The translations under genes and the position numbers were made by a program. Positions 51,007 through 61,180 of a stretch of DNA of 64,000 nt are shown here, piece by piece. Each line of letters begins with the position of its first letter. Position 1 is the stretch's first letter. Source of the stretch: Tubulanus polymorphus (Eukaryota > Nemertea > Palaeonemertea > Tubulaniformes > Tubulanidae); the NCBI RefSeq assembly GCF_964204645.1, contig NC_134031.1:11942501-12006500 (forward strand), read 5' to 3'. The notes beneath the pieces were generated by a model. It saw only the letters and a list, made by a program, of their open reading frames with translations, ran no database searches and was not told where the DNA came from.

Positions 51007-51762
51007 ATGGTGGAATTGAAAGAATACAGAATATTTGTTGATTCTAGAAAACTTACAAATTATAAATCTCATAATTTACTAGTTCAATTAGATAGAGAAT
51101 TTAAGAATTGTGTAGATTTAAAATTAGTTAATATAAGTTTATGTAATTCTTTTTACAATGTATCGGATAAAACTTTTGAACATAGAGGGTTTATGATTTA
51201 TATGAGAAATAAAGATAAATGGTTTCATATATTTTTAAAACCAGGATTATATAATTTAGAATCATTAGCGCAGGAAATTAATAGAAGAGCTCGGTTGAAA
51301 ATCGGGGGCACTTCTGTATTTGAAATTAAATTTAATAAAATTGATAGTACTAATAAAATTAGAATAAAGATATCTAATGAACAACATAAATTTATGGTAA
51401 ACAAACCACTGGCTAAAATGTTAGGAATTAAACCGCTTACAGTTACTGGAAACGCAGAAGGCAGCTCAAATATAATACCTTTTACACACTTTTATATTTA
51501 TTGCAATTTAATCGAGCCTACAAAAACTTTCGAAGCAACTAAAGAAACAATTTGTAATTCTAGTATACTAAATATTTTACCGCTAAAAAATGTTAAACAA
51601 TTTGGAACTCAAATAAATTATAATTTAACAGAATGTGATTTTAAACCATGCATTCCTAAATTTAATAATTTTAAATTAGAAATTAGAAATCAAAATGGAT
51701 ATTTAATTGATTTGAATAACTTTCCTGTGATATATGAATTAGTTATAAGATGTAAAGAGTAA
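51007..51762 (+). CDS. Penton-like minor capsid protein of P2
   Basis: 251 residues; first 55 and last 100 residues are nearly identical to P1 31669-32427, the centre (about 58-125) is diverged. Ends with the FKLEIRNQNGYLIDLNNFP strand pair typical of penton-like single jelly rolls. Intact. The mosaic pattern points to recombination or relaxed selection on the surface loops. Confidence 0.6.
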   Translation: MVELKEYRIFVDSRKLTNYKSHNLLVQLDREFKNCVDLKLVNISLCNSFYNVSDKTFEHRGFMIYMRNKDKWFHIFLKPGLYNLESLAQEINRRARLKIGGTSVFEIKFNKIDSTNKIRIKISNEQHKFMVNKPLAKMLGIKPLTVTGNAEGSSNIIPFTHFYIYCNLIEPTKTFEATKETICNSSILNILPLKNVKQFGTQINYNLTECDFKPCIPKFNNFKLEIRNQNGYLIDLNNFPVIYELVIRCKE

Positions 51763-51778
51763 TTTTTTCACTATATAA

Positions 51779-52126
51779 ATGAATATAACTGTTGGACCGA
51801 GTATATGTTTTGGGTTTGATTTTAAACGTGAGAAAGAAATGAAATTTAACGTTAATGATGTAATTACACATATTAAAAATATTGCATTTTCTAATGAAAC
51901 AACATTTGAGTATGAAACAACAATAGATAAAGAAACTTTTAATGTAGAAAAGATTACTGAGTCTTTAAGATTTTACGAATTAGATGAAGATTTTATCATC
52001 GATGATATTAAAAAAATAATAATTGAAATATATGATAATCATAAAACTAGTAATGAAATAAATGTTGAATTAATCATAAATAAGTTAACTAAATATTTTG
52101 ATGATAGTAATTTTTTTGATAAATAA
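51779..52126 (+). CDS. Conserved small protein of P2 (115 aa), unknown
   Basis: Homolog of P1 32444-32800 with a 12-bp deletion after KVEKIT and a terminal extra lysine. Otherwise almost identical, also at DNA level. Preceded by TAATTTTTTCACTATATAAA directly before ATG. Confidence 0.6.
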   Translation: MNITVGPSICFGFDFKREKEMKFNVNDVITHIKNIAFSNETTFEYETTIDKETFNVEKITESLRFYELDEDFIIDDIKKIIIEIYDNHKTSNEINVELIINKLTKYFDDSNFFDK

Positions 52127-52348
52127 ATGAGTGATAATAAGTGGATAATAACTGGATTATATAATGGCGCATTACTATCAGTTGGAACGGTTGGTTATTC
52201 AATGGAATTAAAAAAAGTATTCAAAATGGGAAGTGTTAATGTTGATAGATTTGATATCAATGATATTTTAAAGTTAACATTAGCAGTTACTTTATCTAAT
52301 TTAACTATTGATTATTTGGAAAAACAAAAATATATTCCTCCCATATAA
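52127..52348 (+). CDS. Small membrane protein of P2 (73 aa)
   Basis: One residue different from P1 (SMEL for SMVL). Two hydrophobic segments. Its ATG directly abuts the stop of the previous gene (TAAATG). Confidence 0.6.
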   Translation: MSDNKWIITGLYNGALLSVGTVGYSMELKKVFKMGSVNVDRFDINDILKLTLAVTLSNLTIDYLEKQKYIPPI

Positions 52349-52352
52349 ATGC

Positions 52353-52375
52353 ATAATTTTTTTGCTAAATAAATG
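52353..52375 (+). promoter_or_regulatory. Late-promoter-like start motif of P2 (example of a series)
   Basis: TAATTTTTTTGCTAAATAAA before ATG 52373. Equivalent motifs precede starts at 51779, 52127, 52815, 53266, 54584 and 56117; the genes 50648, 51007, 57396 and the minus-strand genes keep the ATAAATG or AATAAATG part with shorter T-runs, while polB (46588) lacks it (ATTAAAATG). Different classes could mean early and late genes. Confidence 0.5.
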
Positions 52376-52795
52376 GCTTCTGCAATTATAACTATTATAG
52401 GATCGGCAATTGTTAACGCTTTAGCATTTACTGGTGGTGGTTATTTATTTAAACATATTGATAAAAATAGTTCATTAGGAGAACAAAGAAGACATAACTT
52501 AGCGTTAGAGAAATACAATAAAGCTGCAGAAGAATATAGAGAAAAGAGGCAAAACTATATGGATTACATCAATAAAGAATTATATGATCAGAAGATTTCA
52601 CATAGAGATTTTCAATCAGTTGATGATGCAATGAGTTTATATAACGCAGTAACAAATAAAGAAAAATTACATCTATACAAACCTAAATTATCAGATTATT
52701 ATACCCCGAGTAAAGAACAACAGAAATATGAAATAATATGGATTTTAGGTGGAACAGTTATTGTTATATTTGTTGCTTATAAATTTACTAATTAG
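52373..52795 (+). CDS. Small two-TM protein of P2 (140 aa)
   Basis: Protein identical to P1 33050-33472, with a few synonymous changes (for example ATTACATCAAT for ATTATATTAAC), which shows purifying selection or recent copying. Hydrophobic N- and C-terminal segments flank a charged helical core. Confidence 0.6.
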   Translation: MASAIITIIGSAIVNALAFTGGGYLFKHIDKNSSLGEQRRHNLALEKYNKAAEEYREKRQNYMDYINKELYDQKISHRDFQSVDDAMSLYNAVTNKEKLHLYKPKLSDYYTPSKEQQKYEIIWILGGTVIVIFVAYKFTN

Positions 52796-52814
52796 TAATT
52801 TTTTTTCTAAATAA

Positions 52815-53249
52815 ATGGAAGATAAAGTTGATAATATTGATATTATTCCTCATGATATAAATAAAACTAAATTAAAAACATATTTAGAAAAACAAATATT
52901 AGAATTTGAAAGTGACTTAAAGATAAAAAAGAAAAAATATTTAAAAAGTAAAATTATATATTATTTGATTATAAGTGGTTCGGTTACAATTAGTTCTGTA
53001 ATAACATTTCTAGCAATATTCAGTCCATTAACACCTTTAGCTATATCAATTGGTGTGTTAGGATTAAGTTCAAGTGTTTTAACTGGTATAAGTTCAAAAT
53101 TAAATATAAAAAGTAATAAAGAAAAAATTAAAACTAATATAAAAGAAATTAATAAATTAAAGAATACACTAGATTATATAATAAGTTTAAATGGTCATAT
53201 AACAGTTGAAGAACAAGATAAATTATTAAAAGAATTAATAAATTATTAA
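52815..53249 (+). CDS. Membrane protein with two adjacent TMs, P2 (144 aa)
   Basis: One residue differs from P1 33492-33926. Helix, two hydrophobic segments, helix. Role unknown. Confidence 0.55.
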   Translation: MEDKVDNIDIIPHDINKTKLKTYLEKQILEFESDLKIKKKKYLKSKIIYYLIISGSVTISSVITFLAIFSPLTPLAISIGVLGLSSSVLTGISSKLNIKSNKEKIKTNIKEINKLKNTLDYIISLNGHITVEEQDKLLKELINY

Positions 53250-53265
53250 TTTTTTAGTTATATAA

Positions 53266-54567
53266 ATGGGGTTTCCAAAAGCTTTCCAATATAATAAATC
53301 AATTAAATATAATATTCCGGCAATAGATTTTAAGAAAAATATTACATATAAAAATATAGTTTTAAATTCATTAACTAATTTAGAAATTTATGTTAATGAA
53401 TCACAGTTTTTTATTTCTAAAATGGAAAATATATTTAATACATATGAAGTTACTTTTACTCGAGATGAATATCATATATATAAAGTAAAATATAATATGA
53501 AATATTGGCAGAATCAATTAAATTTTGCTGTTTATTGTGCAACAACAGGATGTGGAATAAGTTGGAATGATCATTTAAATAACTTAGATAAAAATTCAAA
53601 GTATTCTGATTTAAAATTAATTCACACAATATTTAGATTTCACACATATTTTCAAATCAGAATAATATTAAATGAATTAGAATGTCCTTTACCCGGGTCT
53701 AAATATTTTAAAGAATTAGATAATAATATTAATATATCCAAGTTTTATAAAATATGTAATGAATTTAATATAAATATTAATTCCGATTTTAGAGCGCATG
53801 GTAAATTGCAAGGTGTTGGTGAAGAGTATGAAATAAAAAGTATTGATTATATGCATAGAATTTCAGCTTATCATAATTATAAAATTGATAATAATAATGG
53901 TTGAGTTAATTTCATTTTAGAAAATGGTGAAGGTTTTACAAAATCAGGTATACAAAGAATAAATCAATCTATTAGAATTTATTTGATATGTATTTTAGGC
54001 GCTCAAGTTGAAACAAGATCCCCAATAATTGGAAATGATAACACTTCATTCGATGCGCAGAAACAGTTTAAAGTTTTATTTGAAGATTCCATACATGATG
54101 ATAAAAATAGATCGATTCCAGAAAACATTATAAGATATCAAAATTATTTAGATAAATCTCATGTAAGACTTAATTATTGTATAGGCCCTAATCTATTAAT
54201 TATTTCTAATGATTTAGTATTAAAGATGGGAAACATAATTGGTTATAATAATCTAATTAAAACCGCAACAATAAATAATTCATTTGGATTAAATGATATA
54301 AATAAAAAGATTATTACTGCTCCAAAATTAATGGAAGGTGAAAAAAATAAAAAACATATTCAATCAACTGAAACTAAAACTAATAATATTAAATTAAATA
54401 ATGATTCTAAAATAAAAGATTATAATACATCAGAAAATATAAAAACTGATAATATTCAACATGATATAATTAAACTAAATGATGATAATAAATCCCATGA
54501 AAATACTAAATTAGCTATAACTTGTATAGGAATTGTAATCGGAGGAATATTATATTTTAAATTTTAA
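53266..54567 (+). pseudogene. Structural-block protein of P2, UGA at 53902
   Basis: A 434-codon frame with one TGA (53902-53904) where P1 has a tryptophan codon (NNG-stop-VNF against NNGWVYF). The N-terminal third is diverged from P1, the second half is almost identical, and it ends with the same membrane anchor LAITCIGIVIGGILYF. The lysine run of P1 is replaced by KNKKHIQST. No other defect. Confidence 0.65.
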
Positions 54568-54583
54568 TTTTTTTATTATATAA

Positions 54584-56044
54584 ATGGATGAAGAAATTCC
54601 ATTGGATGCTTTTGGTGACGCCCCTGGTATAAGTGATGAACCACAAACTGATTTTAATGAAACTAATATTGATAATGATGATGAATCAGCATATAATTCT
54701 AATTTAGCAGATAGTGGTTCTAAAGCCCCATCAACAGATGAATTTGATAGAAGAACTAGATCAAGAATAAATCCTGAAAATGAAATTCCAGGTTTAAAAA
54801 AGGAAGATTTAGAAAATATTGGATTTATATATAAGTTTCAACATGTATTTAAAGATTCTGGATATAATATAAATAATAGAGGCGCCAGACTTTTAGTACA
54901 AGATTTAAAGTTTTTAGATGGTGAATATTATTATCGTGTGAAAGAAAAATCGGATTATTATATTAATATCTCTAATAAAAATCAAGACAAAATAGTAGCA
55001 AAATCAACTTTGCTTAAGTCTGACTCATTACTATCTAGAATTAAAAGAATAAGTAATAGTAATGAAATAAAAGATGTAACACAAGAAGAAATTATTAAAA
55101 ATAGAAAAGAATTTAAACAAAGAATTAATGAATTATTTGAAACAATCAAAGATAATCAAGAAACAGAAACAACTTCTGAACAGAATATAACTTCCAAAAC
55201 TAGTAAACTTAAATCAAACACTGAAGTTCAAACTGAAAAACTTTTACCGAATGGATTACTTGATGCAACAGATCAAGAAATAGAAGCTTTAAGTATGTTT
55301 TCTAAAAAAACAATTAGAGAAATAATAAGTATACGAAATGATGCCGATAAAATTGCTCGCGAAAAACATATTAGATATAATAAAATTAAACCTTTAGAAA
55401 ATAAATTATGTGACACCAGAAAAGAAATAGAACAATTAAAATTAGATAGAGAATTTAAAGTTATTGAAGAAATTGAATTTAAAAAAAGAAATGCATATTT
55501 AGAAAAAGAAATTGATGATTTAGAATAAAACATAGAATTTCAGAAAGAAAAAATGAAATTATTATTAAAATCATACGATTATTGTATCAATAGATTAAAA
55601 GTTGTTGTTAAAGAGTTAATACTAAAACCAAATTCTGACATATCACTAAAAGATAGAATAAAATTATTATTTAAGTTTGAAGGAATAACAGTTCTTTCAA
55701 TTCTAACAGCTGTAACTATGTTATTCACAACAATAGGTTTAGCTATATCAAATTCACTGAAATCTACTCCTACTCCAAATAAACCAGATAAACCTCCAGG
55801 TAATAATTCTATACAAGATAAAGTTAAAGATGGTTTAAAGAAATTAGCAAAATATTTATGGGAACTATCTAAAAAATCTGCTGCAGCATTGCCAGGAGTT
55901 ATTGCTTCAATTGTTGGTTTTATATTGAAATCTGCAGGAAACATTATTAACTTTGCTGCTGAACATATTATTTTATTTTTAATTACAGTTGTAAGTGCTA
56001 TTATTTTTGGTTTAGTGAATATGATATCAAAAAATATCAAGTAA
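54584..56044 (+). pseudogene. Coiled-coil membrane protein of P2, UAA at 55526
   Basis: A 487-codon frame with a TAA (55526-55528) replacing the tyrosine codon of P1 (DLEYNIEL). The N-terminal half is diverged and slightly longer; the C-terminal membrane module from about 55700 is practically identical to P1. After the stop a 27-bp unit (ATGATATCAAAAAATATCAA plus GTAAACC) is duplicated in tandem (56015-56070). Confidence 0.65.
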
Positions 56045-56116
56045 ACCATGATATCAAAAAATATCAAGTAAACCATGATATCAAAAAATAAATAATTAAT
56101 TTTTTTTGTTAAATAA

Positions 56117-57363
56117 ATGAGTGGGAGTTATATAAGTCCTTCGAAGAATCATAGAATATCTAATGCTATTAAAGCAGAAAGATCACATCATATAATTACT
56201 CATAACCCTTCAAATATTAATCCCGATGAAACTTTATACGTTAGAATCCCGAGATTAACACAAAATACTTTTTATGTTCCAAATAGTATTTATTTATCAG
56301 CTGATATAAAAGTAATCGGTAATAATAATAATTATGTTGTTGATAATGTTGGAAGATATTTGATTAAAAAGTTAACATGGAGATTGGTCCAGAAACAGTT
56401 TTCTCATTAGATGATTATAATTTATTTTCACATTATAAAGATTTATGGTTAACTAAAGAAAATAGAAATAATATGATATTTCAAGGAATTCAATCAGAAA
56501 ACCAAAATAAATTAAGATCAGAAGCTAATAGCGCAATATTAACTAATGATGTAGATAAATTGATAAAAAGTATATATGGAAGCAAATATAAAATTCCATT
56601 AGACTTTGAATTGATAAATAATAATGCACCTTTATATAAATACGCAATTCAAGAAGACGTTATATTTGAGATAACATTTGCTCCTGTAAATGAAATTGTA
56701 TTATCTAGCGTTGTTAAAGATATGAGTTATAAATTATCGAATATATGTTTAGAATATGATACAGTAACTGATGAAAATATTTCAAGTATAATTCAAACTA
56801 AATACAATCAAGGATTTTCATTATTATATGATTATATTGATAAATTTAAAACTGTAACTATTAATGCAAATGATGAAATAATTAATGAGAATATTAACTT
56901 TCCTAGAAGATCTATTAAAGGTATATTAATATTTTTTACCATTGGAACGTATACTAATGGTGCAATAAATGTTGACAATTATTATAATCCTGAAATAACA
57001 AAAGTAGAAATAACTATCGAAGGAATAGCGAATAAAATATTTTGTCAAGGAATGAGAATGATTGATCAATGGCCAGAAATTAGAAAACATTTTATGAATG
57101 AAAAAATAAAATCATCTGAAGATTGTAACATTAATCAAATTGATTATTATACCGGTAATAAATATGCATTATGGTTAGATTTTAGAACAACTGAAGATAA
57201 TTCATTACATGGTTCTGGAAAAAAACTACAGAACACTAAAGATGGAATACAATTATTCATGACAAAGAAAAAGGGAATCAAAAATTTTAAAATGCATATT
57301 TATATTATATCTGACGCGCAATTAAATATTGTAAATTCACAATTAGATAGTGTTATGTATTAA
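56117..57363 (+). pseudogene. Major capsid protein of P2, 1-bp deletion
   Basis: Two overlapping frames (56117-56410, 56377-57363), together 416 codons minus one base. The deletion lies at about 56375-56380 (TTAACATGGAG here, TTAACTATAAAG in P1). The rest carries the double jelly-roll features described for P1 and is about 95 percent identical to it. P1 is broken at another site, so each MCP copy is intact where the other is damaged. Confidence 0.7.
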
Positions 57364-57395
57364 AATTTTAACTTTAATAAAAATATATATAATAA

Positions 57396-58289
57396 ATGGA
57401 AGGGGGTAAAGTATATGAAAGAATCAAAGCTGATAAAGAAATCAATGATGATTTGTATTATGTAATACCTTATAAAAGAATAAATGAATATATTGGAACA
57501 TTTTTATTAAATGAATTAAATCAATACAAAGAATATTTAATTGAACGTAATAATAAAAGTGGTGTTGTTAATAATAGTGTAATTGATAATAATGTAATAC
57601 CTACTACACCTGTAATACCTACTACTACATCTGTAATACCTACTACATCTGTAATACCTACTACATCTAATAATAAAATAATATTAGATGTTAGTGAAAA
57701 TAGAAATTATTGTGGTTATTGTAATGGTGAATTTTCAAACGCTCCATCAAATTGGAATAAACATATGAATACAAAGGTACATATTACTAATGTTATAGAA
57801 CGTGTTGGTTTAAGAGAATTTATAGAACACCCATTTAGATATGTTACGAAGTTTGTTTCAAATCAAAAAGTAAATGGTGAAAAAATATATGAAGATTTAT
57901 TATTAGCAACACCTAATAAAGATGAATTAGATTTAACCGATGCTAATGAAATATTAGGATCAAACACTGTAAATGAAATATTAGGAGCAAACACTAATAA
58001 AGATGATAATGAAAATGGTACCATACGCCCACATGGTGATATAATTACAGATAAACATATTGATAATAAAGATTCTATGAAACATAAAGAAGAAACTATT
58101 GATGATATAATAGAAAGGATGAATAAGTTTAAAAATGAAACAACTATTGATGATGCGGTAAAAAGGGTGAAGAATAAGTATAAAAATAATGAAGAATTTG
58201 AAGAAGAAAATTCGGTAGAGCATTTAAATATGTTGTTAGGGTCTGATAGTGAAAGTGATTCAGAAAGTAATTATCTAACACTCGAATAA
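57396..58289 (+). CDS. Zinc-finger protein with PTT repeats, P2 only (297 aa)
   Basis: N-terminal helical region, a low-complexity part of four to five VIPTT(S) repeats (about residues 65-88), a C2H2-like finger YCGYCNGEFSNAPSNWNKHM...H (about 103-125), a conserved IEHPFRYVTKFV segment, two NEILG repeats and an acidic tail. A transcription or DNA-binding role is possible. P1 has no homolog at this position; its VLTF3-like gene is the only other finger protein. Starts at ATATAATAAATG. Confidence 0.5.
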   Translation: MEGGKVYERIKADKEINDDLYYVIPYKRINEYIGTFLLNELNQYKEYLIERNNKSGVVNNSVIDNNVIPTTPVIPTTTSVIPTTSVIPTTSNNKIILDVSENRNYCGYCNGEFSNAPSNWNKHMNTKVHITNVIERVGLREFIEHPFRYVTKFVSNQKVNGEKIYEDLLLATPNKDELDLTDANEILGSNTVNEILGANTNKDDNENGTIRPHGDIITDKHIDNKDSMKHKEETIDDIIERMNKFKNETTIDDAVKRVKNKYKNNEEFEEENSVEHLNMLLGSDSESDSESNYLTLE

Positions 58290-58319
58290 TAAAAGTTGAA
58301 AATTTTATAAAATAATAGT

Positions 58320-58470
58320 AAATAAAAAAAGGTTTTAATTATTTAAGGTATCTAATAGGGTATCAGGTATTAGGGCATCTAATGGGGTATTAGGTATTAA
58401 GGTATCTAATGGGGTATTAGGTATTAAGGTATCTAATACATAGGTATTAGGGTATCTAATACATAGGTAT
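58320..58470. repeat. GGTATTAGG / GGTATCTAAT tandem repeats between convergent genes (P2)
   Basis: Units of about 30 bp (GGTATCTAATGGGGTATTAG and GTATTAAGGTATCTAATGGG, later with ACATA) fill the gap between the zinc-finger gene and the ATPase gene that converge here. Possibly a terminator or origin-like spacer; sequence unrelated to the P1 repeats at 39837-40129. Confidence 0.6.
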
Positions 58471-58478
58471 ACAAATAG

Positions 58479-59093
58479 TTATTTTATAAATTTATATTCA
58501 TATGGAAATTGTAATCTCATTAATAATTTTGAACCTTTATTATTCTTTAATTTATTCATATATTCATCATGTAATTCAGGAGGTATAATTTGATTTTCTT
58601 CCAATGATTGTTGCATAGATTTTCTATCTTTGTTGTAGAATAAAACTAGAAATCTTATATTCTCTCTAAAATCTTTCACAATTGAATTATATTTCTGATT
58701 TAAAACCCAAGTTGTTATCCCAAAATGTCTACCAGAGAAAGCTAAATAACATAACTCACTTTCTCTAATTTTAGAATCATGTAAATTTGCGCAATCATCA
58801 ATAATAAATAATGTATTAGATCCTTTATAAATATCTAATGCAATTTTTATACAATTATCTAAATTTTCTTTTACTGTTTTAGAATTTAATATAATAAACT
58901 TTTTATCTTTAAAAACTATATCTCTATTATACGTTTCATTCATTTCATAAGTTGGGCAGAATAATATTATATTATCAAAATGATTTTTATAAATAGTTTC
59001 TAATAAATATAATATGAAGTGTGTTTTACCACAATTTGTAACTCCAGTTATTAACATATTATGTGGTTCAAATATAAACAAATCTTTATTCAT
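58479..59093 (-). CDS. A32/FtsK-type packaging ATPase of P2
   Basis: 204 residues. Walker A GVTNCGKT, Walker B NTLFIIDDCA, and FSGRHFGITTWVLNQKY, as in P1. The start overlaps the end of integrase by 8 bp. Intact. The orientation is opposite to the structural genes, in contrast to P1. Confidence 0.88.
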   Translation of the reverse strand: MNKDLFIFEPHNMLITGVTNCGKTHFILYLLETIYKNHFDNIILFCPTYEMNETYNRDIVFKDKKFIILNSKTVKENLDNCIKIALDIYKGSNTLFIIDDCANLHDSKIRESELCYLAFSGRHFGITTWVLNQKYNSIVKDFRENIRFLVLFYNKDRKSMQQSLEENQIIPPELHDEYMNKLKNNKGSKLLMRLQFPYEYKFIK

Positions 59094-60174
59094 TTATTCT
59101 TTTAATTTTACTAGATAAAATCCATTCATTAAATTTATCATCATATCCTTTATATTTCACCAAAGAATACTTTTTTCCTTTAAGAGTTTTTGTTTTCAAT
59201 ACCTTTTCTATTTTGTATTCTATTTCATCTGGGTTTGGTACAAGTGATAATTCTTGTTCATAGAAATAACCTAATATTTCTTCATCTTTTAAATCAAACA
59301 ATTTATAAACAAATGGTTTAGTTAATATTATCTTTTTAATCTTGAATATTTCTTCAGTAAAATTAGGGGTGTAACCTTTATAAAATGTTTTTCTATATTT
59401 AGAAATTCTAACATGTTGTCCTATTTTAAATTTAGGTTCTCCAAAATCATGTGTAACAAATGCTCCATATAAATTATTCCAAACTATTTCTGAATTTTCT
59501 TCTTTTCTAGCTTGTATAGGTTTCATATTTATAGAACTATGTTTAGAATTATTATAACCTTTCACTAAATCATCTAACACATCGATATATTTATATGTTT
59601 CATTAGCAGTAAAATATTTCCACATTCTAGTTTTCAATGTTTTATTAAATCTTTCTATAACAGATGCTTTTTTATCTGAATGTGTTGAAAAATATTCTAC
59701 ATCGTTATCAGTTAATAGTTTTTTGAAATGTTTGTTATAAAATTCCTTACCTTCATCAAATTGTATTTTATCTGGGATAGCTTCTTTAAATATTAATTTG
59801 AAAGAATTTGTAACTTCTATTCCAGTTTTATTTTTGATTGGAATTGACCATGCGTATCGACTGAATATATCTATAACATTTAGTATCCAAAAATATCCTT
59901 TGTTATATTCTTCTAAGTTTTTCATGTCAATTAAATCAGCTTGCCATTGTTGGTCAATATATGAAACCATTACTTTTCTTGTTAAATATTTTTTATCCAT
60001 CTTTTTATGAATTTGATATGTGGGTTGATTTTGTAACCATGATTTTAATTCACTATATTTCATTTTTTCTTTATCAGATTTAATTTTATCCCATAATTCC
60101 GAAACACTTGAATATGAAACTTCACTTTCTGGGTTATAATATAACGCTCTTAAATATTGTTCTTTTTTCATCAT
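59086..60174 (-). CDS. int: DDE integrase with chromodomain, P2
   Basis: 362 residues. Catalytic segments WQADLIDMKNL, KIQFDEGKEFY and KKASVIERFNKTLKTRMWKY, SH3-like PKFKIGQHVRISKYRK, chromodomain YKIEKVLKTKTLKGKKYSLV followed by YDDKFNEWILSSKIK. All three catalytic acidic residues are present. Clearly diverged from P1 (about 65 percent identity by eye). Intact, so it could mobilise P2, P1 and the palindromic element. Confidence 0.92.
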   Translation of the reverse strand: MMKKEQYLRALYYNPESEVSYSSVSELWDKIKSDKEKMKYSELKSWLQNQPTYQIHKKMDKKYLTRKVMVSYIDQQWQADLIDMKNLEEYNKGYFWILNVIDIFSRYAWSIPIKNKTGIEVTNSFKLIFKEAIPDKIQFDEGKEFYNKHFKKLLTDNDVEYFSTHSDKKASVIERFNKTLKTRMWKYFTANETYKYIDVLDDLVKGYNNSKHSSINMKPIQARKEENSEIVWNNLYGAFVTHDFGEPKFKIGQHVRISKYRKTFYKGYTPNFTEEIFKIKKIILTKPFVYKLFDLKDEEILGYFYEQELSLVPNPDEIEYKIEKVLKTKTLKGKKYSLVKYKGYDDKFNEWILSSKIKRINE

Positions 60175-60177
60175 ATT

Positions 60178-60585
60178 TTAATCCATTAATAATATTTTAG
60201 ATTTATTTTCATTTGATTTATTTTCTGGTGGTTTATTGTCTGTACATGGGTAACGAAGTTTCCGTTCATCATTATCATTATCACTTTCATTATTATTAAA
60301 TTTTGATTTATATATTACACCGGATAATATAATTACTGTTACTAATCCAATTGTAATATATAATTTATAATTACTTCCAGCATTAGAAGAATTAGATGGA
60401 TTATTATTTGAATCAATACCACCGTGTGGGTGCTGTACGGCACCATCAGATAAAGTCTGTGATTCATTTATATCAGTTAATTTCTTTTTCTTAGCTTTTT
60501 TTAATTCTGAAGATCTTTTACCTAATTCTCTTGCCCATTTAATTTGTTTCTCGGATCTAGCCTTTTTCTTAACGCCATCACTCAT
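60178..60585 (-). CDS. Small basic one-TM protein of P2 (135 aa)
   Basis: Basic helix (KKARSEKQIKWARELGKRSS), polar linker, hydrophobic segment LYITIGLVTVIILSGVIY, polar tail. Homolog of P1 40668-41036. It is encoded 3 bp upstream of the integrase and overlaps the preceding gene by 8 bp, showing an operon-like chain. Confidence 0.55.
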   Translation of the reverse strand: MSDGVKKKARSEKQIKWARELGKRSSELKKAKKKKLTDINESQTLSDGAVQHPHGGIDSNNNPSNSSNAGSNYKLYITIGLVTVIILSGVIYKSKFNNNESDNDNDERKLRYPCTDNKPPENKSNENKSKILLMD

Positions 60586-61180
60586 TTATTTTAGTTAATT
60601 TTTGTTCTGATTCATTTTCTGTTTCACTGTTTGGTTGTAGTACATCTGTTTCGTTCTTACCTGATTTATATTCCATAGGTTTGATATTCGAAAATGTTAT
60701 GACGCCAGTAGAAATCAATGTCATAACCGATCCTAATTGAAATGAAGCATAACCGACCCATTTTTGTAATTCAGTCATAACTAAGTAGTCATTTTTCAAA
60801 TCACTATATAATTTATTTTCATCATCAATTGGTATTAACTGGTTACATAATTTTGAATAACATTTGACAATACCATCTGAAATAGAATCATTTATTCTAG
60901 CTAATCTTGACTCTTCATAAATCTTAAAATATTTTATTACTTTTTCTTTATTCATATTATCTAATTCTTGAAAAGTTATTGTTTTACCAATAAACTCTTT
61001 AGTTTTTCCACTCGCAATCAATAGTTCTAGATGATGCTTACAATATAAATAGTATTCATAATCTATATTGTTATTAACTTGAATAGAATTAGAAACAACT
61101 GTATCTTTATTATCACTAATACCCAAATCATCTAATGTCTTTTCAATATCAATATTATTCTTATTAGATTTCTTTGACAT
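60578..61180 (-). CDS. Accessory membrane protein of P2 (200 aa)
   Basis: Conserved core YEYYLYCKHHLELLIASGKT and C-terminal hydrophobic YASFQLGSVMTLISTGVITF, as in P1 40130-40735. First gene of the minus-strand block (200 aa, 135 aa, integrase, ATPase). Function unknown. Confidence 0.6.
   Translation of the reverse strand: MSKKSNKNNIDIEKTLDDLGISDNKDTVVSNSIQVNNNIDYEYYLYCKHHLELLIASGKTKEFIGKTITFQELDNMNKEKVIKYFKIYEESRLARINDSISDGIVKCYSKLCNQLIPIDDENKLYSDLKNDYLVMTELQKWVGYASFQLGSVMTLISTGVITFSNIKPMEYKSGKNETDVLQPNSETENESEQKLTKINE

Noticed and set aside
27096-53904. UGA reassigned to an amino acid in the Polintons
   Set aside because: One UGA stands for Cys and the other for Trp by comparison of the copies, a UAA interrupts another gene, and TGG/TGT codons are used normally. 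Simple mutations fit better.
25148-61180. Adenain-like maturation protease expected in Polintons
   Set aside because: I searched the frames of both elements for a His/Asp/Cys cysteine-protease pattern and found none convincing, so none is annotated.
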